Assembly: GCF_011421635.1 (NCBI RefSeq)
Contig: NZ_WTLI01000005.1
Span: 62,001-126,000, forward strand
Source: Paenibacillus turpanensis
Lineage (GTDB): Bacteria > Bacillota > Bacilli > Paenibacillales > YIM-B00363
Reading direction: 5' to 3'
Length of the DNA: 64,000 nt
Numbering within the stretch: position 1 is the first letter of the stretch; the number at the start of each line of letters is the position of its first letter. The translations under genes and the position numbers were made by a program. The notes beneath the pieces were generated by a model that made no database searches, had not been told where the DNA came from, and saw nothing but the letters and a program-made list of their open reading frames with translations. This document shows positions 52,805 to 61,322 of this stretch, in pieces.

Positions 52805-53092
52805 ATGCAAGACAAATTTTTTATTACCGTTGAAGTTCAGGAGAAGTACCGTAAACTCATGAAGGAATTTGAGCTGTACACGGATTATGGGAAGAGTCCT
52901 AGCATCGGAGACTACGTGAGGGTATTAGGAGATGCAGGATACAAGGTCGATATTAAAGATTTTGGAAGCATGATCTTCAAACCCGTTTCACCAAATGATA
53001 AGCCGGAGCTTATCTCTTTAAGAGTGATTCGAGCGTTAAAGGACACCAGTCACGCGATGCGGCAAATTCGAAAAAGCAGTATTTATACTTAA
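52805..53092 (+). CDS. Unknown 95-residue protein under c-di-GMP riboswitch control
   Basis: A soluble mixed alpha/beta protein (YRKLMKEFELYTDYGKSPS, GDYVRVLGDAGYKVDIKDF, SLRVIRALKDTSHAMRQIR) with no signal peptide or membrane helix and no domain I recognise. ATG at 52805 follows GGAGGGG, the site masked in the riboswitch platform. It is the only gene in the transcript, ended by the terminator at 53100. Because c-di-GMP governs biofilm and motility decisions, it may be a small effector or regulator of those; that is inference. Confidence 0.75.
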   Translation: MQDKFFITVEVQEKYRKLMKEFELYTDYGKSPSIGDYVRVLGDAGYKVDIKDFGSMIFKPVSPNDKPELISLRVIRALKDTSHAMRQIRKSSIYT

Positions 53093-53099
53093 AAATGAC

Positions 53100-53135
53100 G
53101 ATCCCCGCGGGTGAATGACCTGCGGGGATCTTTGT
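53100..53135 (+). terminator. Terminator of the riboswitch-controlled gene
   Basis: A 13-bp stem (GATCCCCGCGGGT with ACCTGCGGGGATC, one wobble) followed by TTTGTTGTTG; also able to stop the convergent MATE transcript. Confidence 0.85.
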
Positions 53136-53156
53136 TGTTGTACAACCAGAGTCCTT

Positions 53157-54557
53157 TTAAATGACGCCTGCCGCGTGGTTGGCTGGAGGCTTCATTCCGG
53201 ATCGAAGCTCAGCGAATGCTTTTCTAACCATAATCAATGTCCATAGCCCCATCAACGCATCTATGGCGAGTGAGCCGTAATAAATACCCGATACCCCCGT
53301 TATTGCTGGCACAATGAGCATAACCGGTACATAGAGCACAAGCTGCCTCGCGATCCCAATGATGGCCGCCGGCTTCCCTTTTTCGATGGATGGAAAAAAG
53401 GTTAACGCCATAAAAATGGCCGACAACAAAGGAAGTATTGCCATATAAACTCGGAAATACGTGACCTCCTCCCCCGTAAACTCCTGGTCGGGAAGCATGA
53501 GCCCAAGAACGGCGTCGGGAGCGACCATCGAAACCGCCCACATCGGCACGGTAAGCAGCATCGAAGCTAGGGTGAACATATAGTAGGATTTGATCACCCG
53601 GTCATTCTTCCCTGCACCGTAATTGATTCCGATAACGGGCTGCAGCGCTCGCATTAGGCCGAATATCGGTGTGAGCAGGAACGTAAATACGCGATAAACG
53701 ACTCCATAAAAAGCGATATCCTGAACCGTTCCATATCGGGCAAGGGCATTAAAAACGACCACTCCTTGCACAAGGTTCATCACAACCATAATCAATGCGG
53801 ACATTCCGAGTCCAAGGATGGATTTGATCGTAGCTGAATCCCAGTGTAGAGAAAAAACATTCGTTTTGAAGGAGGAAAGGCCTTTTCCAAAATAGATCCA
53901 GCCCAGCAGAGTGTAAACCAGCATTCCTCCATTCGTTGCCCAGGCAGCTCCTGCAACACCCAAGTCAAGCAAAACTACGAAGATATAATTAAATAGCACA
54001 TCGGCCGCCAAGCCTATTCCCATGACGACGGCCGCCGATTTCATTTTTCCTTCGGCTCTGACAATCATATTGGCCGCAAGCCCATAGATCCAAAACAATG
54101 CACCGAACACGGTGATGCTGAAGTAGAGCTCACCCAACGCCAACGCTTCCCCTTCACCGCCCATCAGACGGATCAGCTCTTCTGAAAAAAGCAGACCAGC
54201 GATCATATAGATGACCGTAAAAATAATGCATAGACTATTAACATGGCCCAGCAGCCGCTCTTGTTTCTTGGTATCCTTGCGGCCAATCGCGATGCTAAGT
54301 ACCGAACCGGCCCCGACCCCGATCAGCGAGCCGAATCCAGCGCTGATTTGCGTTAGTGGATACGCTACCGAGACGCCAGCCAATGCCGTTTCACCAATAT
54401 ATCGCCCGACAAACACAGCGGCAATGACAGCGTTTAGTCCGTAGAGCACCATTGCAACGATCGCCGGCCACGATAACCGAACCATTACCTTCCACAAGCT
54501 TTCGTTCAAGATAAAGTGCTGCTGCTCTATCTTTTCATGAGCTGCTGCTTCACTCAA
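53157..54557 (-). CDS. MATE family efflux transporter
   Basis: 466 residues with 12 helices in two repeats (first repeat with WPAIVAMVLYGLNAVIAAVFVGRYIG, second with LGLGMSALIMVVMNLVQGVVV). Belongs to the NorM/DinF-like MATE class and exports drugs or metabolites by Na+ or H+ exchange. ATG at 54557 follows GGAGG. Upstream on the same strand is a COG2345-type regulator, which may control it. Substrate unknown. Confidence 0.9.
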   Translation of the reverse strand: MSEAAAHEKIEQQHFILNESLWKVMVRLSWPAIVAMVLYGLNAVIAAVFVGRYIGETALAGVSVAYPLTQISAGFGSLIGVGAGSVLSIAIGRKDTKKQERLLGHVNSLCIIFTVIYMIAGLLFSEELIRLMGGEGEALALGELYFSITVFGALFWIYGLAANMIVRAEGKMKSAAVVMGIGLAADVLFNYIFVVLLDLGVAGAAWATNGGMLVYTLLGWIYFGKGLSSFKTNVFSLHWDSATIKSILGLGMSALIMVVMNLVQGVVVFNALARYGTVQDIAFYGVVYRVFTFLLTPIFGLMRALQPVIGINYGAGKNDRVIKSYYMFTLASMLLTVPMWAVSMVAPDAVLGLMLPDQEFTGEEVTYFRVYMAILPLLSAIFMALTFFPSIEKGKPAAIIGIARQLVLYVPVMLIVPAITGVSGIYYGSLAIDALMGLWTLIMVRKAFAELRSGMKPPANHAAGVI

Positions 54558-54669
54558 TGGATTTACCTCCTTTGCAGGGTTACAATTAATCCTTGCATCC
54601 TCATCTTATCGTCAAGGTGAAATCATCACTAGACCGAAACGGACGACAGTAATCCGTTCAGACGATGGA

Positions 54670-55347
54670 TTATGAAGAACGATCACCAACAATCAACGTT
54701 TTTTTATACCTTTCCGATACCGAATAACGGCAATGCGTCCCCCCGTCCGACAGGCATTCCACCCGTTCTACGTGAGCGTCAAGCAAGTCGGTAAAGAACT
54801 CCAGTTCACATTGACAAACCTGCGGAAACCGAAGAGCAACCTGGGATACGGGACAATTGCCCTCTTCAAAGGTAAACGAGCCGTCCTCATTTTCCTCTAG
54901 CTTCGTCATATATCCCTCCGTGTCCTGGATATGGGCTAGTTCTTGTATGCGTATTTTTAAGTTTTTTCCTTTTTTCACGATTCGGTATTTGCTTTCTAGT
55001 CTCTTGGTTCGATTAGTAAAAAGGGTATTGAGAAACGAATCGTCACATAGTTCCTGTATACATTCCAATAAATCAAGCGCCAACCCTTCGTATTGGTTTG
55101 GAAATAAACGTTCTGCACTAACTGACAGGCGATATACGCAGGATGGTTTTCTCGCATTGCGCCGTTGAAAAGCGACGTGGACATAGCCTTCACTTTGCAG
55201 CGCTAGAAGCTGCCTTCGGATGGCCATTCCCGTGAAGCCAAGCTGCTCCGACAATTCCTGCACGGTTAGAAATCCGCTTTTTTTGAGCAGAATTAAAATT
55301 TCTCTCCTGGTCGATGGCTCTGGCAGCGAATCCATTTTCATGTGCAT
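54670..55347 (-). CDS. Winged-helix regulator, COG2345/SufR-like
   Basis: About 225 residues. N-terminal winged helix (about 12-65: STRREILILLKKSGFLTVQ and LGFTGMAIRRQLLALQ). The C-terminal half has a Cys-rich pattern: EEGNCPVSQVALRF, FPQVCQCELEFF and VECLSDGGTHCRYSV. That spacing resembles SufR-type Fe-S-binding regulators, so redox or Fe-S sensing is possible. ATG at 55347 follows AGGAGG; a longer frame starts at 55389. Adjacent to the MATE gene on the same strand. Confidence 0.8.
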   Translation of the reverse strand: MHMKMDSLPEPSTRREILILLKKSGFLTVQELSEQLGFTGMAIRRQLLALQSEGYVHVAFQRRNARKPSCVYRLSVSAERLFPNQYEGLALDLLECIQELCDDSFLNTLFTNRTKRLESKYRIVKKGKNLKIRIQELAHIQDTEGYMTKLEENEDGSFTFEEGNCPVSQVALRFPQVCQCELEFFTDLLDAHVERVECLSDGGTHCRYSVSERYKKTLIVGDRSS

Positions 55348-55656
55348 GCATACCTCCTGACCTTCTATGATCGGCGTGTTGTTGTCCATGAATCGCGCAT
55401 TCTGATTCGGCGAACTCGTTACAACACTTGTAATCTAACACATATTTTTACCTGGGGCAACATTTTTGGTATGATGAAAACCGCAAATGAATAAAATCTA
55501 TCGATAATTGGTGCTTCGAAGGAAACCCTCCAAACGGACAAATCAATGTCCTAATGGAGCAGTTTTGACGGATTGGAGCAGATATTTTTCCCGTTATCCT
55601 TTACAACTGTATTGAAGTAGGCAAATACCTATCCGTTGATTAGAGGAGGTTTTCGT
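55348..55656. other. Divergent promoter region of the regulator and the ECF locus
   Basis: No gene. A plausible plus-strand promoter at 55447-55475 is annotated separately. I see no Fur, cre or B12/cobalt riboswitch motif here. Confidence 0.4.
55447..55475 (+). promoter_or_regulatory. Possible promoter of the ECF/ABC locus
   Basis: -35-like TTTACC, 17-nt spacer, -10 TATGAT. The leader to the first gene would be about 180 nt. Confidence 0.4.
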
Positions 55657-56241
55657 TTGGATCACAGACTGCAAACCAAGGATTTGATTCATGTTGGTAT
55701 CTTTACCGCCATTTATTATGCTGTTTTTTTTGCTGTTTCAATGGTCGGCTATGTTCCAGTATTGATTCCGGCGCTTCCCTTTCTTTGTCCGCTCGTAGCG
55801 GGAATTCCGTTTATGCTCTTTTTAACGAAGGTCCGCAAGTTCGGTATGGTGACAATCATGGGGACGATACTCAGCCTCCTCATGGTGCTCACGGGGCATC
55901 CGTGGCCAATTTTAGTAACGGGCACATTGTTCGCGTTAGCCGGAGACCTGATTTTCATGTCAGGGAACTATCGAAGCGGAACCGCCGTCCGGACCGGTTA
56001 TATCGTGTTTAGCCAATGGACCGTTGGACTCATGCTCCCTTTATTTTTTATGCGCGAATCCTACTTCTCCTCCATCCGTGCTTCATTCGGTGACACCTAT
56101 GCGGAAACGCTGATGTCCATTACTCCGGCTTGGGTATTCTGGACCATGTTTGCCGTAGCCGGAGCGGGAGGCTTATTAGGTGCCAGTCTGGGATTGTCTG
56201 TACTGAGGAAGCACTTTCGGCGGGCCGGAATCGCAGCATGA
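55657..56241 (+). CDS. ECF transporter S component, Trep_Strep family
   Basis: 194 residues, six membrane helices (GIFTAIYYAVFFAVSMVGYV; LIPALPFLCPLVAGIPFML). Matches the MptD/Trep_Strep (TIGR02185) type of substrate-specific subunit, whose ligand is not known. Start taken as TTG at 55657, 7 nt after GAGGAGG. Overlaps the T component by 4 nt (ATGA), so S, T and A genes form one operon. Confidence 0.82.
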   Translation: MDHRLQTKDLIHVGIFTAIYYAVFFAVSMVGYVPVLIPALPFLCPLVAGIPFMLFLTKVRKFGMVTIMGTILSLLMVLTGHPWPILVTGTLFALAGDLIFMSGNYRSGTAVRTGYIVFSQWTVGLMLPLFFMRESYFSSIRASFGDTYAETLMSITPAWVFWTMFAVAGAGGLLGASLGLSVLRKHFRRAGIAA

Positions 56242-56957
56242 AGATAGCCGTTTTTTCGAATATGGGTGAATCCCGTCTTTGGCTGGATCCCCGCACAAAG
56301 ATCATCATGCTGGCATCCGTCAATATCGTGATGATCGGTGGAAGCATAAGCGGGGCGGACGCTTTCATTCGACCCGCTTTGGGCCTGCTGCCTTTCTTGC
56401 TGCTTGCGGCTGAGAGAAAAACCATGCCCGCCTTTCTGTACCTGATCATCATGAGCGCTGCGCTAAGCATGGAAGCTTTTTTGGTTTCCCGTACCGCAGG
56501 GCTCTTGAATTTAGTGGCCGTCATAGCCTCCGGGCTGTTGTCTCGCTTCATTCCCGTGCTGGTCATGGGCTATTATGTCGTCAGTACGACCAAAATCAGC
56601 GAGCTTGTCGCAGCGCTGGAACGGCTGGGCCTCCCCCGGCAGATCATTATTCCCTTCTCGGTTATGCTTCGCTTCTTTCCAACAGTCGCAGAAGAAATGG
56701 CCGCCATCCAGGACGCGATGCGTATGCGTGGAATCCGCCTCGGCGGTCAGAACACCAGCGCCATGCTGGAATACCGAATTGTCCCCATGCTGATCTGCTG
56801 TGCGAAAATCGGCGAAGAGCTGTCGGCGGCTGCCTTGACCCGGGGGCTCGGCAAGCCCGTGCGCCGTACCAATATTTGCCGAATTGGCTTTTCGGCACTC
56901 GATTGGGCGCTCATCCTGATCAGTGTCGGGCTGCTGCTGACATGGTTGATCTATTAG
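56238..56957 (+). CDS. ECF transporter T component (EcfT/CbiQ-like)
   Basis: 239 residues with about five helices. SRLWLDPRTKIIMLAS is the typical T-component opening; the coupling helices carry MRMRGIRLGGQ and LTRGLGKPV, the two Ala/Arg-Gly signatures that dock on the ATPases. Starts in the ATGA overlap with the S component; the frame's upstream extension overlaps that gene and is rejected. Confidence 0.88.
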   Translation: MKIAVFSNMGESRLWLDPRTKIIMLASVNIVMIGGSISGADAFIRPALGLLPFLLLAAERKTMPAFLYLIIMSAALSMEAFLVSRTAGLLNLVAVIASGLLSRFIPVLVMGYYVVSTTKISELVAALERLGLPRQIIIPFSVMLRFFPTVAEEMAAIQDAMRMRGIRLGGQNTSAMLEYRIVPMLICCAKIGEELSAAALTRGLGKPVRRTNICRIGFSALDWALILISVGLLLTWLIY

Positions 56958-56969
56958 GGGGTGTTTATC

Positions 56970-58481
56970 ATGATTGAATTCAAGAAGGTGTCCTTCTCTT
57001 ACGAGAGCGGAAATGGAAACGGAGGCTTGTCCGGCATTGAACTGACCATTCAAAGAGGAGAATTTGTGCTGCTTTGCGGCAGCTCCGGCTGTGGTAAAAC
57101 AACGTTGACCCGCCTGATCAACGGTTTAATCCCCCACTACTATGCCGGGAATCTAACCGGACAGGTTCTGGTGAACGGCACTGACGTTTCTCGGGCTCCT
57201 TTATATGAAACCGCTGAGCTGGTTGGCTCCGTCTTCCAAAATCCGCGAAGCCAGTTCTTTAACGTGGACACGACCAGCGAGGTCGCCTTTGGCTGCGAGA
57301 ATATGGGCCTGCCGGAAGAAGAAATCCGCACGCGCGTAGAACGGGCGACCGAGGAGCTCAGCTTGCATGCTTTGCTTAACCGCAGTATTTTTGCTCTCTC
57401 CGGCGGCGAAAAACAAAAGATTGCCTGCGGTTCCGTTGCTGCGCTTGACCCCCAAGTGATGGTTTTGGACGAGCCATCGTCCAATCTGGACGCGAAGGCC
57501 ATCGAGGAATTAAGAGGCCTGCTGACCTACTGGAAGAGTCAAGGGAAAACGATCGTCATCTCCGAGCACCGCCTTTATTATTTGTCAGGCCTCGCCGATC
57601 GGGTACTCGTGATGGAAAACGGGCAGCTAATGGAGCAATATAAGGGCCCTGAATTTTATAGCCTGCCCAAACATCGGTTGGAGGATTTGGGGCTTCGCGT
57701 CCTCTCGATGGAGAGCCATTCAGGAGCAACAGGATCAGCAGGAGCAACGGAACCGCAAAACGAAGTCATTACCCTGTGCGACTTTGTTTTTGGATATTCA
57801 ACTTGCTCCGAGGTGCTTCGGCTGAATCCGATAAGCGTTCCGAAGGGCGGCATCATTGCGGTCATCGGCCACAACGGCGCGGGGAAATCAACCTTTGCCC
57901 GATGCTTGTGCGGGTTGGAAAAAAAGTGCCGTGCCTCCGTTCTTGTAAACGGCTGCCGGTTATCCAATAAAGAGCGGTTGAAATCCTGTTATATGGTCAT
58001 GCAGGATGTAAATCATCAGCTGTTTACAGAAAGTGTTCTTGACGAGGTGCTCATTTCCATGCAAATCCCGGATGTGGAGAAAGCACGTTCGATCTTGCGC
58101 CATCTCGATCTGCTACAGTTGGAGAATACGCACCCTATGTCCCTTTCCGGCGGACAAAAACAGCGTGTGGCGATTGCGTCAGCTGTGGCGTCAGAACGTG
58201 AACTGATTGTGTTTGACGAGCCGACCAGCGGTCTTGATCTTCAGCACATGCGGGAGGTGGCAGACTGCCTCACCCGACTTGCCGAGATGGGAAGAACATT
58301 ATTCGTGATTACCCATGACCCTGAGCTCATTCTTTCCTGCTGCACCCATTTGCTGAGGCTCGAAAAGGGCAGCATCAAAGAGAACATAACGTTGGATTCC
58401 TCCGGCATGGATCGGATGCTTGATTATTTTTTGGAGGCTGGGGGCGGGTTGCGGAGAAAAGAGAAAGAAAAGGTGGTGTAG
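56970..58481 (+). CDS. ECF transporter fused double ATPase (EcfA-EcfA')
   Basis: 503 residues holding two ABC domains in tandem. First: Walker A GSSGCGKTT near 37-45, signature LSGGEKQKIACG, Walker B VMVLDEPSSNLDA. Second: Walker A GHNGAGKST near residue 305, signature LSGGQKQRVAIA, Walker B LIVFDEPTSGLDL. Powers the S/T module. ATG at 56970 has GGGGG 8 nt upstream. Directly follows the T component. Confidence 0.92.
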   Translation: MIEFKKVSFSYESGNGNGGLSGIELTIQRGEFVLLCGSSGCGKTTLTRLINGLIPHYYAGNLTGQVLVNGTDVSRAPLYETAELVGSVFQNPRSQFFNVDTTSEVAFGCENMGLPEEEIRTRVERATEELSLHALLNRSIFALSGGEKQKIACGSVAALDPQVMVLDEPSSNLDAKAIEELRGLLTYWKSQGKTIVISEHRLYYLSGLADRVLVMENGQLMEQYKGPEFYSLPKHRLEDLGLRVLSMESHSGATGSAGATEPQNEVITLCDFVFGYSTCSEVLRLNPISVPKGGIIAVIGHNGAGKSTFARCLCGLEKKCRASVLVNGCRLSNKERLKSCYMVMQDVNHQLFTESVLDEVLISMQIPDVEKARSILRHLDLLQLENTHPMSLSGGQKQRVAIASAVASERELIVFDEPTSGLDLQHMREVADCLTRLAEMGRTLFVITHDPELILSCCTHLLRLEKGSIKENITLDSSGMDRMLDYFLEAGGGLRRKEKEKVV

Positions 58482-58483
58482 TG

Positions 58484-59437
58484 ATGTCTCTTGAAGCATC
58501 GACTTATCTTGGAGATAATGTTTCCCTGATTTGCCGGGATGATATGTGTACGGTGTATAAGCTGGAGGATTCCACTGGAGAGGGCATGATGACCTGCTAC
58601 AACATTTTCCCAGGAGTTGACCTGATGTACAATGATTTTCACATCGACAGCTGTCTCTCCTCCTTTCAAACGAACGCAGACCTGTTCTGCATCGACCATT
58701 GCCGGGAGGGCCGGCTTGAATGGGAAATGGACGATGGCAGCTATTTATATATGGAGGCGGCCGATCTGCAAATGAGCTCCCGCGCTCGGCATTCGCGAAT
58801 GTTCCGGTTTCCACTGCGCCACTACCATGGGATCACCTTAGCCATTAACATAAATGAGGCTGCTTCGATATTGCCTGGTGTCATAGATGGCTTTTGCGTA
58901 GATATTCATGCATTGCGAAATCGGTTCTGCCATTGTGAAAAGCCATTTATTATGAGGGCAGGAAATTCCATCAAGCAAATTTTTGCTGAATTGTATGCAG
59001 TGCCGGAAGCGATACGCGCACCTTTCTTTAAAGTCAAGGTGTTGGAGCTTCTTCTTGTGTTAAGTACCATGGCGGTTCCACCGGGCGGCGGAGAACGTCC
59101 TTATTTTTACAAAACGCACGTAGAGAAAGTAAAAGCCATTATGGCTCTGATTACCTCAAAGCCGGAAAAGCGTTATACCCTGGAGGAGCTTTCCGCGCGG
59201 TTTGACTTCCCTATTACCTCCATGAAAAATTGTTTTAAGGGCGTGTACGGCACCTCCATTTACGCTTATATGAAGGCCTACAAGATGAATGCAGCGGCAG
59301 TAAGGCTGCGCAGAACGAAGGACAGCGTGACGACCATCGCGCTGGAAATGGGCTATGACAGCGCCAGCAAATTTTCGGCCGCCTTCAAATCCGTGATCGG
59401 TATGACGCCTGCTGAGTACCGGAAATCCGTTGTCTGA
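58484..59437 (+). CDS. AraC family regulator of the ECF/ABC locus
   Basis: 318 residues. The N-terminal ligand domain is unlike sugar-binding AraC and carries several Cys (LFCIDHCREGRLEW, NRFCHCEKPF). The C-terminal AraC domain has two helix-turn-helix units: LEELSARFDFPITSMKNCF and VTTIALEMGYDSASKFSAAF, ending GMTPAEYRKSV. Resembles YbtA/PchR-type regulators in context, because it stands between an ECF module and YbtP/YbtQ-like ABC genes. It starts 2 nt after the ATPase stop. Confidence 0.87.
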   Translation: MSLEASTYLGDNVSLICRDDMCTVYKLEDSTGEGMMTCYNIFPGVDLMYNDFHIDSCLSSFQTNADLFCIDHCREGRLEWEMDDGSYLYMEAADLQMSSRARHSRMFRFPLRHYHGITLAININEAASILPGVIDGFCVDIHALRNRFCHCEKPFIMRAGNSIKQIFAELYAVPEAIRAPFFKVKVLELLLVLSTMAVPPGGGERPYFYKTHVEKVKAIMALITSKPEKRYTLEELSARFDFPITSMKNCFKGVYGTSIYAYMKAYKMNAAAVRLRRTKDSVTTIALEMGYDSASKFSAAFKSVIGMTPAEYRKSVV

Positions 59438-59493
59438 ATGGAATACTGCCGTCTGTTTTGGTCTATTGAATACGTTAGGTTGACGATAAGATG

Positions 59494-59527
59494 AGGATGA
59501 TCCTTTACAGGGGTCATCCTTATTTTG
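59494..59527 (+). terminator. Hairpin between the AraC gene and the ABC pair
   Basis: Stem AGGATGA/TCATCCT (extended by CC/GG) followed by TATTTTG, just ahead of the ribosome site of the next gene. Possibly a partial terminator that separates the ABC pair. Confidence 0.5.
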
Positions 59528-59546
59528 TTGGAGGTGAGAACAGAAC

Positions 59547-61322
59547 ATGAAGAGTTCCGGTACGTTCCGTACCATTCTTGAGTTTTCCAAAGAATGCAAA
59601 TCATCGATGCTGCTATCTGTTTTATGTGCCATTCTTAGCGTTGCCGGCGGGCTCGTGCCTTTTTGGGGAGTTTATCAGATCATCCTCCTTTTCTTTGAGG
59701 GGACCCCAGCGATCGAAGATATTTTATTATGGTCAGGAATCTGTCTAACCGGCTATTTAGTAAAAGTTGTTTTTTACGGATTATCAACGGTGTTATCCCA
59801 TATGTCCGCTTACCGGATTTTGGAGAGTCTCCGTCTGGCAATGACCAAGCGGCTCATCGAGGCTCCCTTAGGTGTTGTGCAAAGGTATACGGCGGGTAAG
59901 CTCAAGAACATGATTGTAGACCGAGTGGAGACCCTTGAGCTCCCCTTGGCGCACATGATTCCGGAGGGAATCTCCAATCTGCTGCTGCCTGCTGCCGTGT
60001 TTGTTTACATGATTGCCATCGATTGGCGAATGGCTGCGGCAGCTTTACTCTGCGTTCCACTTGGGGCAATGGTATATGCCATCATGATGAAAAGCTACAA
60101 CAAGCAGTACGCCGCTTATATGGAAGCAAGCAATCATGTCAACAGTGTCATCGTGGAATATGTAGAAGGCATTGAGGTCATCAAAGCCTTTGGCCAATCC
60201 GCCGGTTCTTATGCAAAATACACTGGAGCGGTAAACGCGTTCAAGGAGCTGACGCTGGCGTGGTTTCATGCCACCTGGAAGCATATGAACCTAGGCGGGG
60301 CGATCCTGCCGTCGACTTTACTCGGCATTTTGCCGGTGGGCATGCTGCTTTACATCGACGGAAGCCTCAGTCCTGCGGAATTTACCCAGTGCATGATTCT
60401 GTCCTTAAGCATCATCGCGCCCATGACCTGGTTTACGATTGCGGTTAATGATTGGAAATCGATTGAGTATGCTATTCGGGAGGCTAATGAGCTGCTGCAC
60501 TTGCCTGTACTGCCGGATGCAGCTGCCCCTGCTACGATTTCGTCTTATGGCGTGGAGCTTCAGGATGTGCACTTTCAGTACAATGAAAAAGACGGGGACG
60601 TTCTGCACGGCATCAATGTAGATCTGCCGGAAGGCAGCTTCACCGCGCTGGTTGGACCCTCCGGCAGCGGTAAATCCACCGCAGCTCGCTTGATTGCCCG
60701 GTTTTGGGATATAAATGGCGGTTCGATTCGAATCGGTGGTATTGACATTCGTCAAATCCCTCTAGCCCAGCTTTCGAGTCTAATCAGCTTCGTGACTCAG
60801 GACAACTTCCTGTTCCATTGTTCACTTATGGAGAACATTCGGGTGGGAAAACCGACCGCTTCCGATGAAGAGGTGTATGCTGCCGCCCGGGCTGCTCAAT
60901 GCGAGGAATTCATCTCGCGATTCGAGCATGGCTGGCACACCCTCGCGGGAGAGGCCGGATCCAAGCTTTCTGGCGGTGAGAGGCAGCGCATCGTCATCGC
61001 CCGCGCCATTTTAAAGAACGCTCCTATTGTCATCCTCGATGAAGCGACCGCCTTTACCGATCCGGAAAACGAGGAAAAGCTTCAGCATTCCCTTGCGGCG
61101 CTTGCCAAGGGAAAGACGATGCTCGTTATCGCCCATCGCCTCTCCACCATCCGGCATGCCGATCAAATCGTCCTATTGGAACGCGGCCGCGTCAGCGCGA
61201 AGGGAACGCATCATCAATTGCTGAGTAGCAGCGAACTTTACCGAACCATGTGGCAGTCCCATATTGGGGCCAAAGCATGGGCGGCCAACAGCAGCTTTAA
61301 GGAGGATTCCCTGCATGCTTAA
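59547..61322 (+). CDS. ABC half-transporter, YbtP/IrtA-like
   Basis: 591 residues: six-helix membrane domain (about 1-315) and ATPase domain (about 335-575). Walker A VGPSGSGKST, signature LSGGERQRIVIARAIL, Walker B IVILDEATAFTDPENE. The D-loop reads AFTDPENE rather than SALDPE, as in siderophore importers YbtP/YbtQ and IrtA/IrtB. Despite an exporter fold, those import Fe-siderophores. ATG at 59547 follows GGAGGTGAG. Overlaps the next gene by 8 nt; together they form a heterodimer. Confidence 0.87.
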   Translation: MKSSGTFRTILEFSKECKSSMLLSVLCAILSVAGGLVPFWGVYQIILLFFEGTPAIEDILLWSGICLTGYLVKVVFYGLSTVLSHMSAYRILESLRLAMTKRLIEAPLGVVQRYTAGKLKNMIVDRVETLELPLAHMIPEGISNLLLPAAVFVYMIAIDWRMAAAALLCVPLGAMVYAIMMKSYNKQYAAYMEASNHVNSVIVEYVEGIEVIKAFGQSAGSYAKYTGAVNAFKELTLAWFHATWKHMNLGGAILPSTLLGILPVGMLLYIDGSLSPAEFTQCMILSLSIIAPMTWFTIAVNDWKSIEYAIREANELLHLPVLPDAAAPATISSYGVELQDVHFQYNEKDGDVLHGINVDLPEGSFTALVGPSGSGKSTAARLIARFWDINGGSIRIGGIDIRQIPLAQLSSLISFVTQDNFLFHCSLMENIRVGKPTASDEEVYAAARAAQCEEFISRFEHGWHTLAGEAGSKLSGGERQRIVIARAILKNAPIVILDEATAFTDPENEEKLQHSLAALAKGKTMLVIAHRLSTIRHADQIVLLERGRVSAKGTHHQLLSSSELYRTMWQSHIGAKAWAANSSFKEDSLHA

